Below are positions 1 through 11,215 of a stretch of 64,000 nucleotides of DNA, piece after piece; the first letter of the stretch is position 1, and every line of letters begins with the position of its first letter. The notes beneath the pieces were generated by a model that was not told the origin of the DNA, ran no database searches, and was given only the letters and a program-made list of their open reading frames with translations. The stretch comes from Isoetes taiwanensis (lineage: Eukaryota; Streptophyta; Lycopodiopsida; Isoetales; Isoetaceae). A program made the position numbers and the translations under genes. Location: positions 17,392,891 through 17,456,890 of the forward strand of contig JAJEKV010000027.1 of NCBI GenBank assembly GCA_021234155.1, written 5' to 3'.

Positions 1-173
1 TAATTGAATATTATAGAAGTTCTTGAATGTCTAGAATGTTCTAGGGGAGCTGTTGTGACGTTGTTTCTATATATCAGTGTGATTGTAGACACCTTAAAAC
101 AAAACTATTTTAACCCTGCTTCTGTGTATTGTTTGTGCAGAACACATTGTTCATCGCAGAATAGCAAAGTAGA

Positions 174-2562
174 ATGATGCCGTCCAGAAGGAGAGAGGAG
201 ACTTTAGAGAAACAGGAAGCCAAACGCGCATATAACAGAGAAAGATCGCAAAGTAGAAAACATGTGCTCAAAAGAGAGACACCAGAGGAGCGTCGAGCAA
301 GACTCGATAGAGCTGCCGAAGCATGAAGGAATAGAAGAGCACAAAAAAAAGTAAAGAAACAGGGCAAGAGCATGTTGCGATATTGACGCACGGTACAGAG
401 AAAGTTGCCGATGAACAACATGATGAGATGCTAGATGTAGAGACTCAACAAGGACGTGCATACCGAGATAACCCATCAAGTTATAGAATAGCTCAAACTG
501 ACCATCCAACACACATCGAACCTCATCACTGTGGAGATTTGAACCAGGAGTGCAAATATTGCCATGCACTAACATTTAAACACGATGATACAAAGTGCTG
601 CCACGACGGCAAAATTAGCCTCCCTCCGTTGACAGCAATGCCCCCATTGCACCAACTGCTCAAAGGAGACCACCCAAAGAGCAAAGAGTTCAAGTCCCAC
701 ATCAGGATTTACAATAATGCATTGGCATTTGTATCATTCGGAGCAGACATACAGAAATTCAACACACCAGGCCCATATTGCTTTAAGGTCCACGGTCAAG
801 TCTACCATAGATCTGGGCCTGCTCATCCCAATGATAATGCGTCGCCGAGATATGCCCAGTTATACATTCTGGACATGGAATATGTGAAGGACGAACGTAC
901 GCAAAATATGCACAATGCAGAGTGATATGGACCTTATGAAGCAGCTTGACTTGGAAATAAGGAATGTGAACCCATTTGCACAAGCTCTACATATGATGCA
1001 CGAGGTAGAGGAAAGTGCACGTCGATTGAATGAGCACGCAGAAGTAAGGATGTATTTCCATGATGATAGAACAGGGCTAGATTTGAGGAGATACAACCCT
1101 GCATTTGTTAATGGGGTCGCTATAATATTTGTAAATCCAGATGGGGAACCACCTTTTAATAGAGACATATGCATCAATCAAAAAGCCGTCGGCCTAAGGA
1201 ATATCGCCATTACTGACGCATACATTGACGCTCTTACCTACCCGCTGTTAATACCCTCTGGCGACAAGGGATGGCAAATGAACACGAGAAACCGAGTTGG
1301 GGCTTCATCGAGAGGATCGAAACAAAATATATCTATTCTACAATACTATTTATATAGACTAAGCACACGAAGCAATATAGGAGGCAACGACCGTCTTAAG
1401 TTTATTTCAACCCTCTGTTAAGTGGAGGAAGATTAACACAACAATCTGTTGATGCCTACACAAGGATAGAGGCCAACACCTTGAACTTCTACTGCCCCAA
1501 CCAGAAGAAATTGCGAGCTGAAATGTACGAAGACTTGATCGACTACGTGAACCATGAGGCAGAGGCATAAGGATTGAATGCTGGAAGATTAGTCATCTTA
1601 CCGTCGTCATTTATTGGCGGTGCACGTGCCATGGAACAAAACTACCAAGATTCCATAGCATTGATAAGGAGATTTGGAAAGCCCAACCTATTTGTCACAT
1701 GCACATGCAACACGAATTGGCCAGAGATCATAAATAACTTAGAGGCGGGCCAATCACCAGAGGATAGACCAGACGTGGTCGTCGGTGTATACCACAAGAA
1801 ATTAATTGCAATTTTCCATGACATTTTAGAAAAAGACATTTTTGGAAAAATTAAAGCGTAGACATATACAATTGAGTACCAAAAGCGAGGTTTACCACAC
1901 TGTCATATGCTACTGATACTAGAACAGACAGACAAAATATGCAACAGCGATGATATCGATAAGATCACGAGCGCAGAAATACCAGGTATGTACATCACAT
2001 TGTTATTTGAGTTCTGATATCATCATTTAGGTAAATCCTGAATTATAGACCCATTGGAGGATCTTGAATTGCACGAAATTGTGAAAAAATACATGGTGCA
2101 TGGACCATGTAGCTCGAGATGCATGAAATTAAACGAAAAGACTAGAAAAATGGAATGTTCTAAAGGTTTTCCAAAAGCATTTACTGAAAGCACCTCAATC
2201 AAAGAGAATGGGTACCCCAATTATAGAAGACGCGCCGGCGTCCAATATGAGCAAGGCAACAGGACGATAGACAACAACATGGTTGTCCCATACAATGCTT
2301 ACCTCACAAAGAAGTATGTGTGCCATATAGATGTGGAGCAATGTTTCAGCGTTGGGAGCATAAAATATATTTTCAAGTACATTCATAAAAGTCATGATCG
2401 AGCGAGCATTAAATTAACAGTACATCCAGAGACCTGCACAGAGACCACATACAATTGGGACGAGATACAAGAGTTTCTTGACACGAGATACATCTCTGCA
2501 TCCGAAGCAATGTAGAGGACATATGGTTACAAAATGCATCATACGTCCCACGTTGTACACAG
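174..2562 (+). pseudogene. Helitron Rep/helicase protein, N-terminal (Rep) half, broken
   Basis: Helitron rolling-circle initiator domain (Helitron_like_N). The first ATG of the open frame is at 174 and opens a very basic leader rich in Arg and Lys. A zinc-finger-like stretch follows (CKYCHALTFKHDDTKCC, ~552-600). Reading on through several frames gives the three Rep signatures: FVTCTCNTNWPEI (~1692-1730), the two-His motif GLPHCHMLL (~1891-1917) and the tyrosine region YIFKYIHKSHD (~2366-2398). A 63-bp GT-AG intron lies at 1986-2048 and joins EIP to DPLED. In-frame stops occur near 328, 385, 1569 and 2513, with frameshifts near 920 and 1425, so the copy is dead. Recognisable homology (SHVVHRL) stops at about 2562, and unrelated sequence begins. 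The matching helicase end lies 9 kb downstream on the same strand. Confidence 0.9.
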
Positions 2563-2969
2563 GTTGTTATTTTTGTAGGGTAAAAGAAAGCTAGGTGTCT
2601 AAAAAAAATGCCCTTACATTATGTATAATGTAGGGCATGTAGGCACCCGTTTTCGTTATTTTTTTGAATTTTAGTTAGTTGGGATATGTAATGATTAGGA
2701 GTAGCCACGTCAGCAATTCAAAATTATGAGTGGCAGTGGCAACCAGAACGGACCTTCATTGCAATTTTTCGGAGGGAGATTGCGAGGTGTTTCTTGTTTA
2801 GGAAAAAAAATTTGCCGCTGTTCCAATTTTTTGTGTTTGTGAGTGATCAACGAAGTAATTCGACTGTAACTATTCTTCTTCCTCGAAATCCTTGCCCAAA
2901 TCCAAGCAATAGACGCTTTATAAGGAAGTCACCAGTTAAACAAAAATTTGAAAATAGTCGATTCTAGCA
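2563..2969. other. Left edge of the cargo inside the Helitron; short hairpin
   Basis: Helitron homology ends at about 2562 and no gene is visible until ~2970. An imperfect hairpin lies at 2609-2637: TGCCCTTACATTAT pairs with ATAATGTAGGGCA around a two-base loop. A poly-A/T rich stretch follows. I saw no target duplication or inverted terminus matching the right side near 11.2-11.8 kb, so the boundary is set only by loss of homology. Confidence 0.4.
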
Positions 2970-4120
2970 AGAAAGCTGAAAAAAAAAAAGAGGAAGATTC
3001 AAACTTCTGAGGAACCAGGGCCAAAAAGAAGACTTATTTGTGAAGAACCTGCTGTTGTGGAAGCAAAGCATGTAAGATGTGTCAATGCAGATGAAATTTT
3101 TCCAGATTTACAACAGAGAATGGACGAGCAGTGGGGGCCCAAAGACATCACGGGTTTCAAAGAATCTAGCGTGAAGCCGAGTGGGCGAGAACTTCTACAA
3201 ACATTATGAAATTGTTTTTGGTAAGCGGGAGGTCACAAATCGCCATGTACCGAAAGTACTTTGCTCGTGCATTTGCCCTTCAATTGACAGGTAAAAAGTA
3301 GATTGGGATACTTTTAAAGTTTTGGCCAAAGATTTGGCAAAGGGAGGAGCAAAAGAATCGCTATTACGTAAGAAATTGGGACCTCTAAATCCACATCCAA
3401 GGTTCCTAAATTTCAGCAAGGATTTTACCCTAAGGAAGAGCTTGAATTTGCGTAAACTCAAGGTAACAAAGGTCATGGAGAGTTAATTAGCAAAGACATC
3501 CAAGGTTGAAGAACTGAAAATTCAGCAGTGCGTAATTACGTGACAATATAAATAAGATTTCGGGAAGAAAGGATGCACATGAAGAGGACCTAGCACATAC
3601 AAGAAGACATCAATAGTGGGTCAATAGTGTTCTCGGCGGCCTTCATGCTTAATAAAAGCAGACATCAAGACTCAGAAGCGGGAGGTTGACCTTTTGATGA
3701 GGGATAGAACCAGGAAGGAAGAAATGCTGAAGAGAATTCAGGAGCCATTGGAGAAAGCCATTCGGGAAAAGGAGTTATGTGAAAAGAGGATTGCAGAACT
3801 TGAGGAGGCTCACAAAGTTCAGTTTGAGTGCTGCAGAGGGCTTGATGATATGCATAAGTACATGATGCATTCTGCAGCGATTCTCCTTCAGCCCAAAACA
3901 AGCTTAGTGATCTCTCCAGCTGAAGAAAAATTCATATCTGTGCATGGATGTGTGTTTTGTAGTAATGGCTTTGCTAATAATGAACCTATCCTAGTTGCTC
4001 CATGCGAGCATTCATTTCATATCTTCTGTTTCTCATATTCTATTTCTGCTGGACTATCCTGCCCAAGAGCATGCAAATGGGACGAAAACATTTCAAAGAT
4101 CTTGGGTGTGTACACTGGAG
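2970..4120 (+). pseudogene. Coiled-coil / RING-like protein, first paralogue, broken
   Basis: Several open segments read in order. About 70 residues run from ~2997 to a stop at 3209. The reading then shifts frame to FYKHYEIVFGKREVTNRHV (~3193-3252) and to WDTFKVLAKDLAKGGAKES (from ~3304). After a gap, 3694-4120 encodes a charged helical stretch (RTRKEEMLKRIQEPLEK and on, likely coiled coil). It ends in a zinc-binding module: CVFC, then APCEHSFHIFC, then CPRAC. The spacing C-x2-C-x14-C-x-H-x2-H-x2-C-x10-C-x3-C resembles a RING/SP-RING, although the last pair has three rather than two intervening residues. The segment stops at a good splice donor (GGAG|GTAAGC). The same layout recurs at 4886-6000, so this is a partial duplicate of the 5' half of the Ulp1-like gene. 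No name can be given. Confidence 0.55.
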
Positions 4121-4885
4121 GTAAGCAGTATTTCATGATTTATGTTTAATTTGCTGCACCCAGGATTACTGCAATGTAGAATCCATTTACATGTAGATTG
4201 CTGCACTTAAGGTTTTGCTACAGCATGTAGGAGTGTACTGGTTATTTTATACTTATAGTTCCATGGCTTGCATGTCATATATATATGTGTTTCTTACATA
4301 CATGTTGTACATTCACAATGTAGGGTCCTAGATGTAGAACGTAAATACAAAAAATTAGGAGTTGTGTACTGAGTTTTGTGGCAGAACATTTAGAGGTATT
4401 TTATGTAATGTCTGATGTGTACATGTGCATACATTGGAGCACATTCATGTACATTACATGTACATTCCATCTAGATAAATAGCTGTTTACATGTGTATAT
4501 ACTCAAAGTACTTCAATATAGACAACATGGGTGTTTTTTTAATTGAGGTGTACAAAAACGCGAAATTTCAGCACGTCATCAGCACCTATATTTTGGTGCT
4601 GGTTCGCTAACGAGACGGGCGTGTTGAAGTTTTGAAGTGTGCGAGGACGGGCGTATTGAAGATTTGCTACGGCCAGTCACGAAGTGTCGTACCTGCCGGG
4701 TGCAGTGCGGTAGCTGTAGAGCTTCGATTCTGCTTGCGAAATGATCGAACATCACGCAGATAATCATTCGCCCGGTAAATAAACTTTTAATTCCCTTACA
4801 TTTCGAATTCCAAACCGCCTCCTTGCTTCCTCGAAGCCGATTCCTTGCTTGATCGATTCCTTGCTTGCTTGCTTGCTCGAAGCCG
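4121..4885. other. Spacer between the two RING-like paralogues
   Basis: AT-rich to ~4560, with many scattered copies of the palindromic hexamer-like word ACATGTA (4290-4500). From 4570 to 4800 the DNA is more GC-rich. A TTGCTTGC run (4850-4875) directly precedes the ATG of the next gene. This stretch probably holds the promoter and 5' leader of the Ulp1-like gene. No coding region is recognised here. Confidence 0.35.
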
Positions 4886-7807
4886 ATGGATTCCGGAGGT
4901 CGTAAGGTGAGCTGCGGCCTGCAAGTTTGGTTTTTTTTTTTTTCTTTCTATTTCGTTATCCTTTTCTAATTCATGTGATCTTTGTTGTAGGTATTTGCCA
5001 GAACAGAATTTGAATTCAAAAAATTCCAGGGTTTACCCTCTTCTGGCAGAAAGCCGAAGCAAATCAAGGCAGAAGAAGTCCCTAAATCCGACTTCTTATC
5101 CGTATGGAAAGTTCCGCTTCATAACGGAAAGATCAATGTGAAGGAGATTAAACACAGCTTTAAGCAGGAATTATTGGATCTTGTGGCGAAAGTTTATCAA
5201 AAGAAGTTGCCGAATAATGAGGTGCGAACTCAATTTGCTCGGGCATTTGCTTGGCGAAATCTGGCCAAATGCATTGGCTCGGAAGAAGGAGTTTAGAGTC
5301 AATTGGGCCTCCTTTCTTCTGCCGATGCCTACCGGGACTCCTTGAAGAAGAAGGTCAAAAAGGACACCTCACAATGCTTTTCGACATGAACATCTGAGTG
5401 TTCTTGCCTGTGTTAAGAAATTGGAGGAAATGAAGTTTGAAGCGAAGGGAAGCTTTGCAATTTGGAAAATGATGCTCTTAGATTAGAGGGCGACATGGCT
5501 ACGACCAAGGCATCTTGCGGCAGGTTTGGCTGATGCCATAGAAGAAAAAAGGAAGACTAGAATGGACATGACATTAACATTTCTTTGATGATCCAAAATG
5601 CAAAGGATCTGCACTTTGTTATGAAGTGTGAGGAAGATGTCTTTGGTAGGCTTCTTTGGACAAGACACTCTCTTCTATGGGAAAGGACATGATTCAAGAA
5701 CATAAAAGAACAGATCAAGATGACAAAGAATGATGTAAAATCATATGAGCAAGCCATGAAATTGTGGCATGCAAGAGCAGCCCGATTTCTTCAACTACTT
5801 GAGAACAAGAAGGTAAACCCCATTAACATCACAATGGGTATTTACAATTTTTCTTTTTAGCTCTGCTAGCACTTGTCGATATGTGGTTTTTCCTTCGATG
5901 ATGAATATGCTATGCATATTGAGCTGAAGTGCACACATAAATTTCATGTTTTTTGTTTTTCTGCTGTGCTTGAGTCCATGCATTGTATTGTTTCTGGTTG
6001 TGGTGAATCTGTGCCACATTCACTTCTGGTCGAGCTCGGCCATGTGAGTGAACAGAAGAATATTATTGATGTTGAAGAAGAAGCTGCTGAAGAAAATGCT
6101 GAAGAATCTGCTGAAGAAGAGCCTGCTGAAGAATCTGAGGAATTCAACATAATGAAAAGGAAGAAGAATGTTGAGCAATCTTCTGCAGAATCTGAATCTG
6201 AAGCAGAAATACCTGCAAGAAAAATGAGAAAGAGGATGACAAGGAGTGCTCTGAAGAAGGCTAAGGACATTGACTGTAAGTGCTTTAAAGGTGTTGTTTC
6301 TATGTTTTTTTTTGCTTTTACTGATGTCTTGTCTGCTGTTTTGCATTGCAGATTCTGAGAATTATAAGCTGTCAAAAAGTCCCAACATTACAAAATTGCC
6401 CAAGTTTAGATGAGAAATCAGGAGAGGTTGAAGACGAGGATTCTGGACCTAATAAGAATCTGAGTGAGGAAACCAAAAAAGATGGGAAGGAAATGGATAT
6501 TGACTCCGAGAAAACAATATCAGCAGAGCAGAAGAATGATCTCTTCAGGTAACTTGATCTACATATCTTACATTTTTTTATTTACATCTAGTATCCAAGT
6601 TAAAAACTTTAAAATAATATGGATAGTAGTAGACGAATGTAGATGATTTGTGTAAATGTACTGGTCATTCAACCCAGACTGCAGTTCTGAATACAGGCCA
6701 TATGATGCTTTGCTGAACCGAATGATGAAGCTCAAGAAGGCAAGGATTTTCCCAGGATCTTTGCCTGAAATGGAGTGTTATTTATTTGAACAAGATGTGC
6801 TGGACATGGATGTGGGAAAAATTTTCAACCGGCATGTGGATATGTATGCCAAGTACTGGACTTTGAACTTGTTCATTTGTATGTGTAAGTCAAGTTAGTA
6901 ATTTTATCCTTTTCAACTTGTTATAGGTACCTGCAGCTCTGTGTTCCAGATGATAAGAAGGCCGACGTCTGGTCCTTCCCACCGGACAGCTTCATGGAAT
7001 TTGCAGCATGGACCAAGGCAAGCGAAAAAGATAAATCTATGGCAGCCTCCGAGCGTGGAAGAGATATTGTAAAAGTAGCTCTTACAAGGATAAATTGGCT
7101 GAAGTGCAGATGGATCATGATTCCAATGCTATGTAGAGTTACTGAACATCACACTTTGGCCATCTTCAACATGGCACTTACTAAGAGCAAGAACACCATC
7201 AACATTCAGATCTTCAATTCTGCCGAGGACATTGACGTTGACATGCTTGCACTTAAGAGGTATTTTGTATTTCACATCTCCTTTTATTAATATTGAGTAG
7301 ATTGGATACCATGTTAGCAGCTTCTTTCATTCATTTGCTACAAAATAGATCCGGTCTTTTTGCGGGCTCCACATCCTCACTATGGCACGCCGGTTGTGTC
7401 GAGTGTCCCACTTTTTTTGAAGCATGGACAAAATCCTTCACCCGGTTGTGAAGATTCATAAGTGTCCACAGCAGAAAGATGGGGATTCATGTGGCCTCTA
7501 TGTTGCAGCTTATATATGCGAAGTTTGTAGATACAATCGTGTGTGGTAAAACTACCAATGTGAGTGTCTCACTTCTTTTGTCTTGCAAACAAATGGTTTT
7601 TCATACTTATTATGTAAGTATTGTTGTCACATTTGCAGATTACCCAAACCGGTTCTTGCCAAAGTATGAGGATCGTCGTGATGTTCTCATCCGAGCACTA
7701 CTTCGAGTTAGACCACATTCACATCGCGACCAAACCATTAGACCACACGGTACTAATAAATGTGGTGAGAAACGCCTATCCCTATTGTCAATGCTAAACA
7801 CTATTTG
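4886..7807 (+). pseudogene. RING-like/acidic protein with C-terminal Ulp1-type (C48) protease domain, decaying
   Basis: Exon 1 is 4886-4906 (MDSGGRK), the intron is 4907-4990 (GT-AG), and exon 2 opens at 4991 and runs to a stop at 5294. After frameshifted remnants, a second RING-like module (CTHKFHVFC, ~5937-5965) lies at ~5870-6020. A Glu/Ala/Ser-rich acidic stretch and a basic tail follow (6055-6273). The protease part starts near 6656. IPMLCRVTEHHTLAIFNM (7120-7173) holds the catalytic His at 7147-7152, and CPQQKDGDSCGLY (7463-7501) holds the oxyanion Gln and the nucleophile Cys (codon 7490-7492). A final exon begins after TTTGCAG at ~7638 (DYPNRFLPKYEDRRDVL). C48 enzymes cut SUMO-like modifiers, and such domains are known as cargo of plant transposons. 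The catalytic residues are kept, but stops in the middle suggest a pseudogene. An alternative is an intact spliced gene with many introns. Confidence 0.65.
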
Positions 7808-7909
7808 ATTATAAAATACACATTTTTTCATTGAATTTTAATGAATAAAATCTCTTTTTATTCAACTCCACTATACTTTATTGATAAATTGCATGTTCTT
7901 TCATATCAG

Positions 7910-8600
7910 GTGTACAGAAAAGGTTGATAGTGTTTGATATCAATAATGTTTTGGCAAAACAAATACATAGGACTTTGGTATCAGATGATCAGCTAGTTGG
8001 AAATTATGACATAATAGGCAAGAAAGTGTTGTTTTTAAGGCCCCACCTAGACGAATTCCTGGAATTTGTATTTGAACACTTTGAAGTAGGAATATGGTCA
8101 TCAATAGCTCCATGGGACCTAGCAAGAGTAGTGGATAAAATCTTCACAATGACGCAGATAAGGGACTTAAGGTTCACCTTTGATGGAAGCCAATGTTTGG
8201 AGCTGCCTTTCTGGATTGCAGCATGTGAAGACAAACCTTTGTATCTGAAGCCAATTGAGTTTATATACGAGAAGTATCCAGACAGGAATGACAACAACAC
8301 ACTAATAGTAGACGACTCCGAGTACAAGATGCTCTTCAATCCCAACGAAAATTGCATATGCCCACCTTCATGGCGGGGAAAGTGATGTTGAAGACACGGG
8401 TCTCTTGACACTTCGAAACCATGGCTAGAGGGTTTGTTGATAGCACCGGACACTGCAACAAGATGTGAAGCGAGAATCCTTTACGCAAATCCAACCGATG
8501 TACTAACAACAAATTTATGCGGAGGCAAATGCGTTCAGAGGGTTACAAGGACAGAGATGGCATGTCCAGGCTATGGACAAGCTGCAAGAAAGTAATATAT
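7910..8600 (+). pseudogene. FCP1/NIF (HAD-type) phosphatase-like domain
   Basis: An exon opens at an AG acceptor (ATATCAG|GTG) and reads VYRKRLIVFDINNVLA and on to a stop at 8383. Landmarks of the NLI-interacting-factor family are present: IVFDINNVL for motif I, FLRPHLDEFLEFVFEHFEV, GIWSSIAPW for motif II, and NTLIVDDSEYKMLFNP for the motif III/IV region. In active family members motif I is DxDxT; here the second Asp is Asn. This also occurs in a plant-specific branch whose motif reads DxNGLL, so the protein may bind rather than hydrolyse phosphate. After the stop, coding similarity continues frameshifted to ~8600 (IYAEANAFRGLQGQRWHV). It sits ~100 bp after the Ulp1 part on the same strand and could be a later exon of the same transcription unit. 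Confidence 0.6.
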
Positions 8601-8832
8601 TGAAACAGCAGAATAGTATGTACTGGCTTCACATCGGCTGTGACCAGATTTTGAATGTAATATAAAACATGAACAACAGACTTGTATATATTGGCATCAT
8701 ATCTTATATGACCAGGTTGTATATCTTGTGATATGTAATACAAGAGTTTTTGTCTCCATACATGTTCCACTTTCTGCTTTGTTTCATGAATCAAAAGAAA
8801 AGCTATTGATATCCATTATAACAGAACAAGTT

Positions 8833-9201
8833 CACAGACTAGTTTAACTTCTTCATGCAACAATTGATGAACATTTTGTACTTTCTGATATACATTGTGC
8901 TTGGAATCAGAAGATATTGTGTGATACTGAAATTTAAGTATCAAAATGCACTTCAGATTAAAAAATAAGTAGATAAGAAAAAACTTGCAGCAATCGACTA
9001 GTTTTCTCAACATAACACAGACTAGTTTAACTTCTTCATGCAACAATTGATGAACATTTTGTACTTTCTGATATATATTTTGCTTGGTCACAGAAGATAT
9101 TCTGTGATACTGAAATTGAAGTATCAAAATGCACTTCAGATTAAAAAATAAGTAAATAACAAAAAAACTTGCAGCAATCGACTAGTTTTCTCAACATAAC
9201 A
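8833..9201. repeat. Tandem duplication, 2 x ~183 bp
   Basis: Unit 1 (8833-9015) and unit 2 (9016-9201) both start with CACAGACTAGTTTAACTTC and share most positions to their ends (CGACTAGTTTTCTCAACATAAC), with a few substitutions. They lie just past the stop of the minus-strand gene at 9245 and may be part of its 3' end. The open frame seen across them on the minus strand is the repeat itself and not evidence of a gene. Confidence 0.85.
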
Positions 9202-9244
9202 GAAGATGATGGCAAATATGAAAGTTCCTTTGTATAGAACTTAC

Positions 9245-10027
9245 TCATGTGCACTCAACAATCTCAGATAGGCTTGATATAAGCATGTCATGCACCTCTC
9301 GTGTGATCATATATGATGTACGTGCCTCCTTCAACTTATGCTTGACCTGCTGCATCGTGAACTTTGCTCCAATTACAGATTCAGCTGGTACCAATACTAT
9401 TTTGTCATCCAACAACTTGTACTTGTGCTTTGTGCCTTGTAGCAGTTGATAGTAATGACCAGCTATAACCCTGTCACCAGCAAGCATTCTATTTCCATAG
9501 TCGTCAATCACATCTTCCTGAAGAATATGCATCTCCTTCACGCATAGGAGGACGAAGTATGGAACATTTTCATGATTCCCTGGAGCAGCAAAAGATGCAA
9601 ATATGTCTCCAATTTGGAGTACATCGGATAGTTCTTGCTCATCAGCTGCATAAAAACCAACTAGCTCTTCTTGTTCGTCGACCTGGGCCGAACTAGGCTC
9701 CAGTTTGTGCAGCTTCCATGCACCACAATGCTCGAGATTCTCACATTCTCCCCATCTGAAATTCAAGCAACCATTGCAAAAACATGACAGGGATCTATAC
9801 ATGACAAGTGTTGGGTCAGCTGGATTAATAGCAGACACACAATGTATAGCTAGAGTACCAGGCAATGTCTCACAATCTGAACGAGAGTCCCTGTTAATGT
9901 CTTCTGCCATCACCTCCCATATGACTCTATCCATTTTCCATTCTGATGCGCTCACAGCAGTTGATACTGTCTTGAGGGAAATTCGATGTGATTCCAGACC
10001 ATTTGGAGGAATAATTGTATTGGCTGG
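9245..10027 (-). CDS. Last exon of an unrecognised Cys-containing protein (cargo gene)
   Basis: An uninterrupted frame runs from an acceptor-like site (GAAATCAG|CC, 10028/10027) to a stop at 9245, about 260 codons. There is no ATG near the 5' end, so this is an internal-to-last exon. It reads PANTIIPPNGLESHRISLK, then ETLPGTLAIHCV, SLSCFCNGCLNF, GECENLEHCGAW and a mixed alpha/beta tail. The Cys/His pattern CFC-x2-C-x7-C-x4-HC could bind zinc. It is convergent with the Ulp1/NIF-like genes to its left. Its openness contrasts with the frameshifts in those genes and suggests weaker decay here. I do not recognise the family. A transposon-linked accessory protein is my inference from location only. 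Confidence 0.5.
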   Translation of the reverse strand, partial: PANTIIPPNGLESHRISLKTVSTAVSASEWKMDRVIWEVMAEDINRDSRSDCETLPGTLAIHCVSAINPADPTLVMYRSLSCFCNGCLNFRWGECENLEHCGAWKLHKLEPSSAQVDEQEELVGFYAADEQELSDVLQIGDIFASFAAPGNHENVPYFVLLCVKEMHILQEDVIDDYGNRMLAGDRVIAGHYYQLLQGTKHKYKLLDDKIVLVPAESVIGAKFTMQQVKHKLKEARTSYMITREVHDMLISSLSEIVECT

Positions 10028-10592
10028 CTGATTTCAGACAGCAACTACCCGTAATCAAACGAGCCAAAAAGATGGAAATCCTCTCAAAATGCGTCAAAAG
10101 CAACCCTCTATAGAAATATTTTAAGACATTCAGATTGACAACAAGCATGCGTCTCCGTAAAGTCGAAAGAGAATCGCTTGATTACCTACTAAAACTTGGG
10201 ATGGAGAACGGATGAATGACAAGCCTACACTTCCTGCAGATGCCGTTCAGCTGCCAAGCACATGCATTGTGCAGAACAACATTATCTTTTTTTTTTTTTT
10301 ATTGAAGGATGGTATTATATTTATATTAAAAAGGAGAACAAAAATGACTACTTGTATGGGGAGTGTCCACCCAGAAAAAAACCTCCATGAAAATGAAGCT
10401 GGAAAGTGGAGGTTTAACTAAAATTTTAAGACACCATAAGATGTCAAAAAAGGAAGGAAATAACTATAACTATAACAGTTTTCTGCAGAAAGATGATAAA
10501 CCGAAACCAAAAACTCTGAGATAAGAGTGACAGAGTTTTATAATGTTTTAAGATGTCTTCAATCAGAAGTTTGATCCTCGGCATCAGGTCTT
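10028..10592. other. Probable intron or spacer between minus-strand exons
   Basis: Low-complexity AT-rich DNA with a T-run (10288-10301). On the minus strand it separates the two open exons at 10593-10894 and 9245-10027 and may be an intron between them. No splice pair was settled. Confidence 0.3.
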
Positions 10593-10894
10593 CTATCCAG
10601 AGGAGTAACCAGCACCGTCCAAAGGGTCCGGTCCTTTCGTGACCATTGTCATCTTGCAGTAGAGGCATGGGCATGTTCTGGATTTTGCAAAATTGTACTT
10701 TCCTGCAGCATCTCTAGCTTGACAGATGAATTCTTTCATCAGATCCGGCTGGAGGGCACACGAGCAAGAACAGTCACAGTCTTCTTCGAAGTGATGAAGG
10801 GAGCAACCTGTCAGAAATTCAGCTGCCCACTTTTGGATGTCTTCATATTTCTTATTTGGGAAGGAGATCCGTCTGCTCATAAGAAAGAATTTTC
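10593..10894 (-). CDS. Cys-rich exon of an unrecognised protein (cargo gene)
   Basis: It opens at a clean acceptor (CTTTTGCAG|GAAAATTC, 10895/10894) and runs about 100 codons to a stop at 10593. It contains KKYEDIQKWAAEFL, a dense cysteine cluster (CDCSCSCALQ) and a second pair (CPCLYCKM). The layout suggests metal binding. It could be an upstream exon of the same gene as the exon ending at 9245, which lies in the same direction 0.6 kb away. Family unknown. Confidence 0.4.
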
Positions 10895-11215
10895 CTGCAA
10901 AAGAGATGAACTTATAAGTAGACTTTATAAATCCAAGACACATCATAATTGGTTTGAGAAAGTATGGCCTGAGGCCATATAATCTCATTGCAGAAAACTA
11001 GTTTATTTCTGCCTTTAACAACATTATCAATGAGGTATTTGGAACAAGCATCGACTCAACAAGCATGGAACACCTATTTGAAAAATCTATACTATCTCCA
11101 AAAAATAAGGATACACTAAAACTCAGCGACAAAACCTTGCAAAGGTTGCATGGAGATTTGCATCCATACATCGGCATCGATACTCTCAACATAGAAGACA
11201 TGGAATAATTTGAGG

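Noticed and set aside
5944-6375. Minus-strand Ser-rich open frame
   Set aside because: Shadow of the acidic Glu/Ala repeat of the plus-strand Ulp1-like gene.
8816-9127. 103-codon minus-strand frame
   Set aside because: Created by the 183-bp tandem duplication. It has no start context or protein-like pattern.
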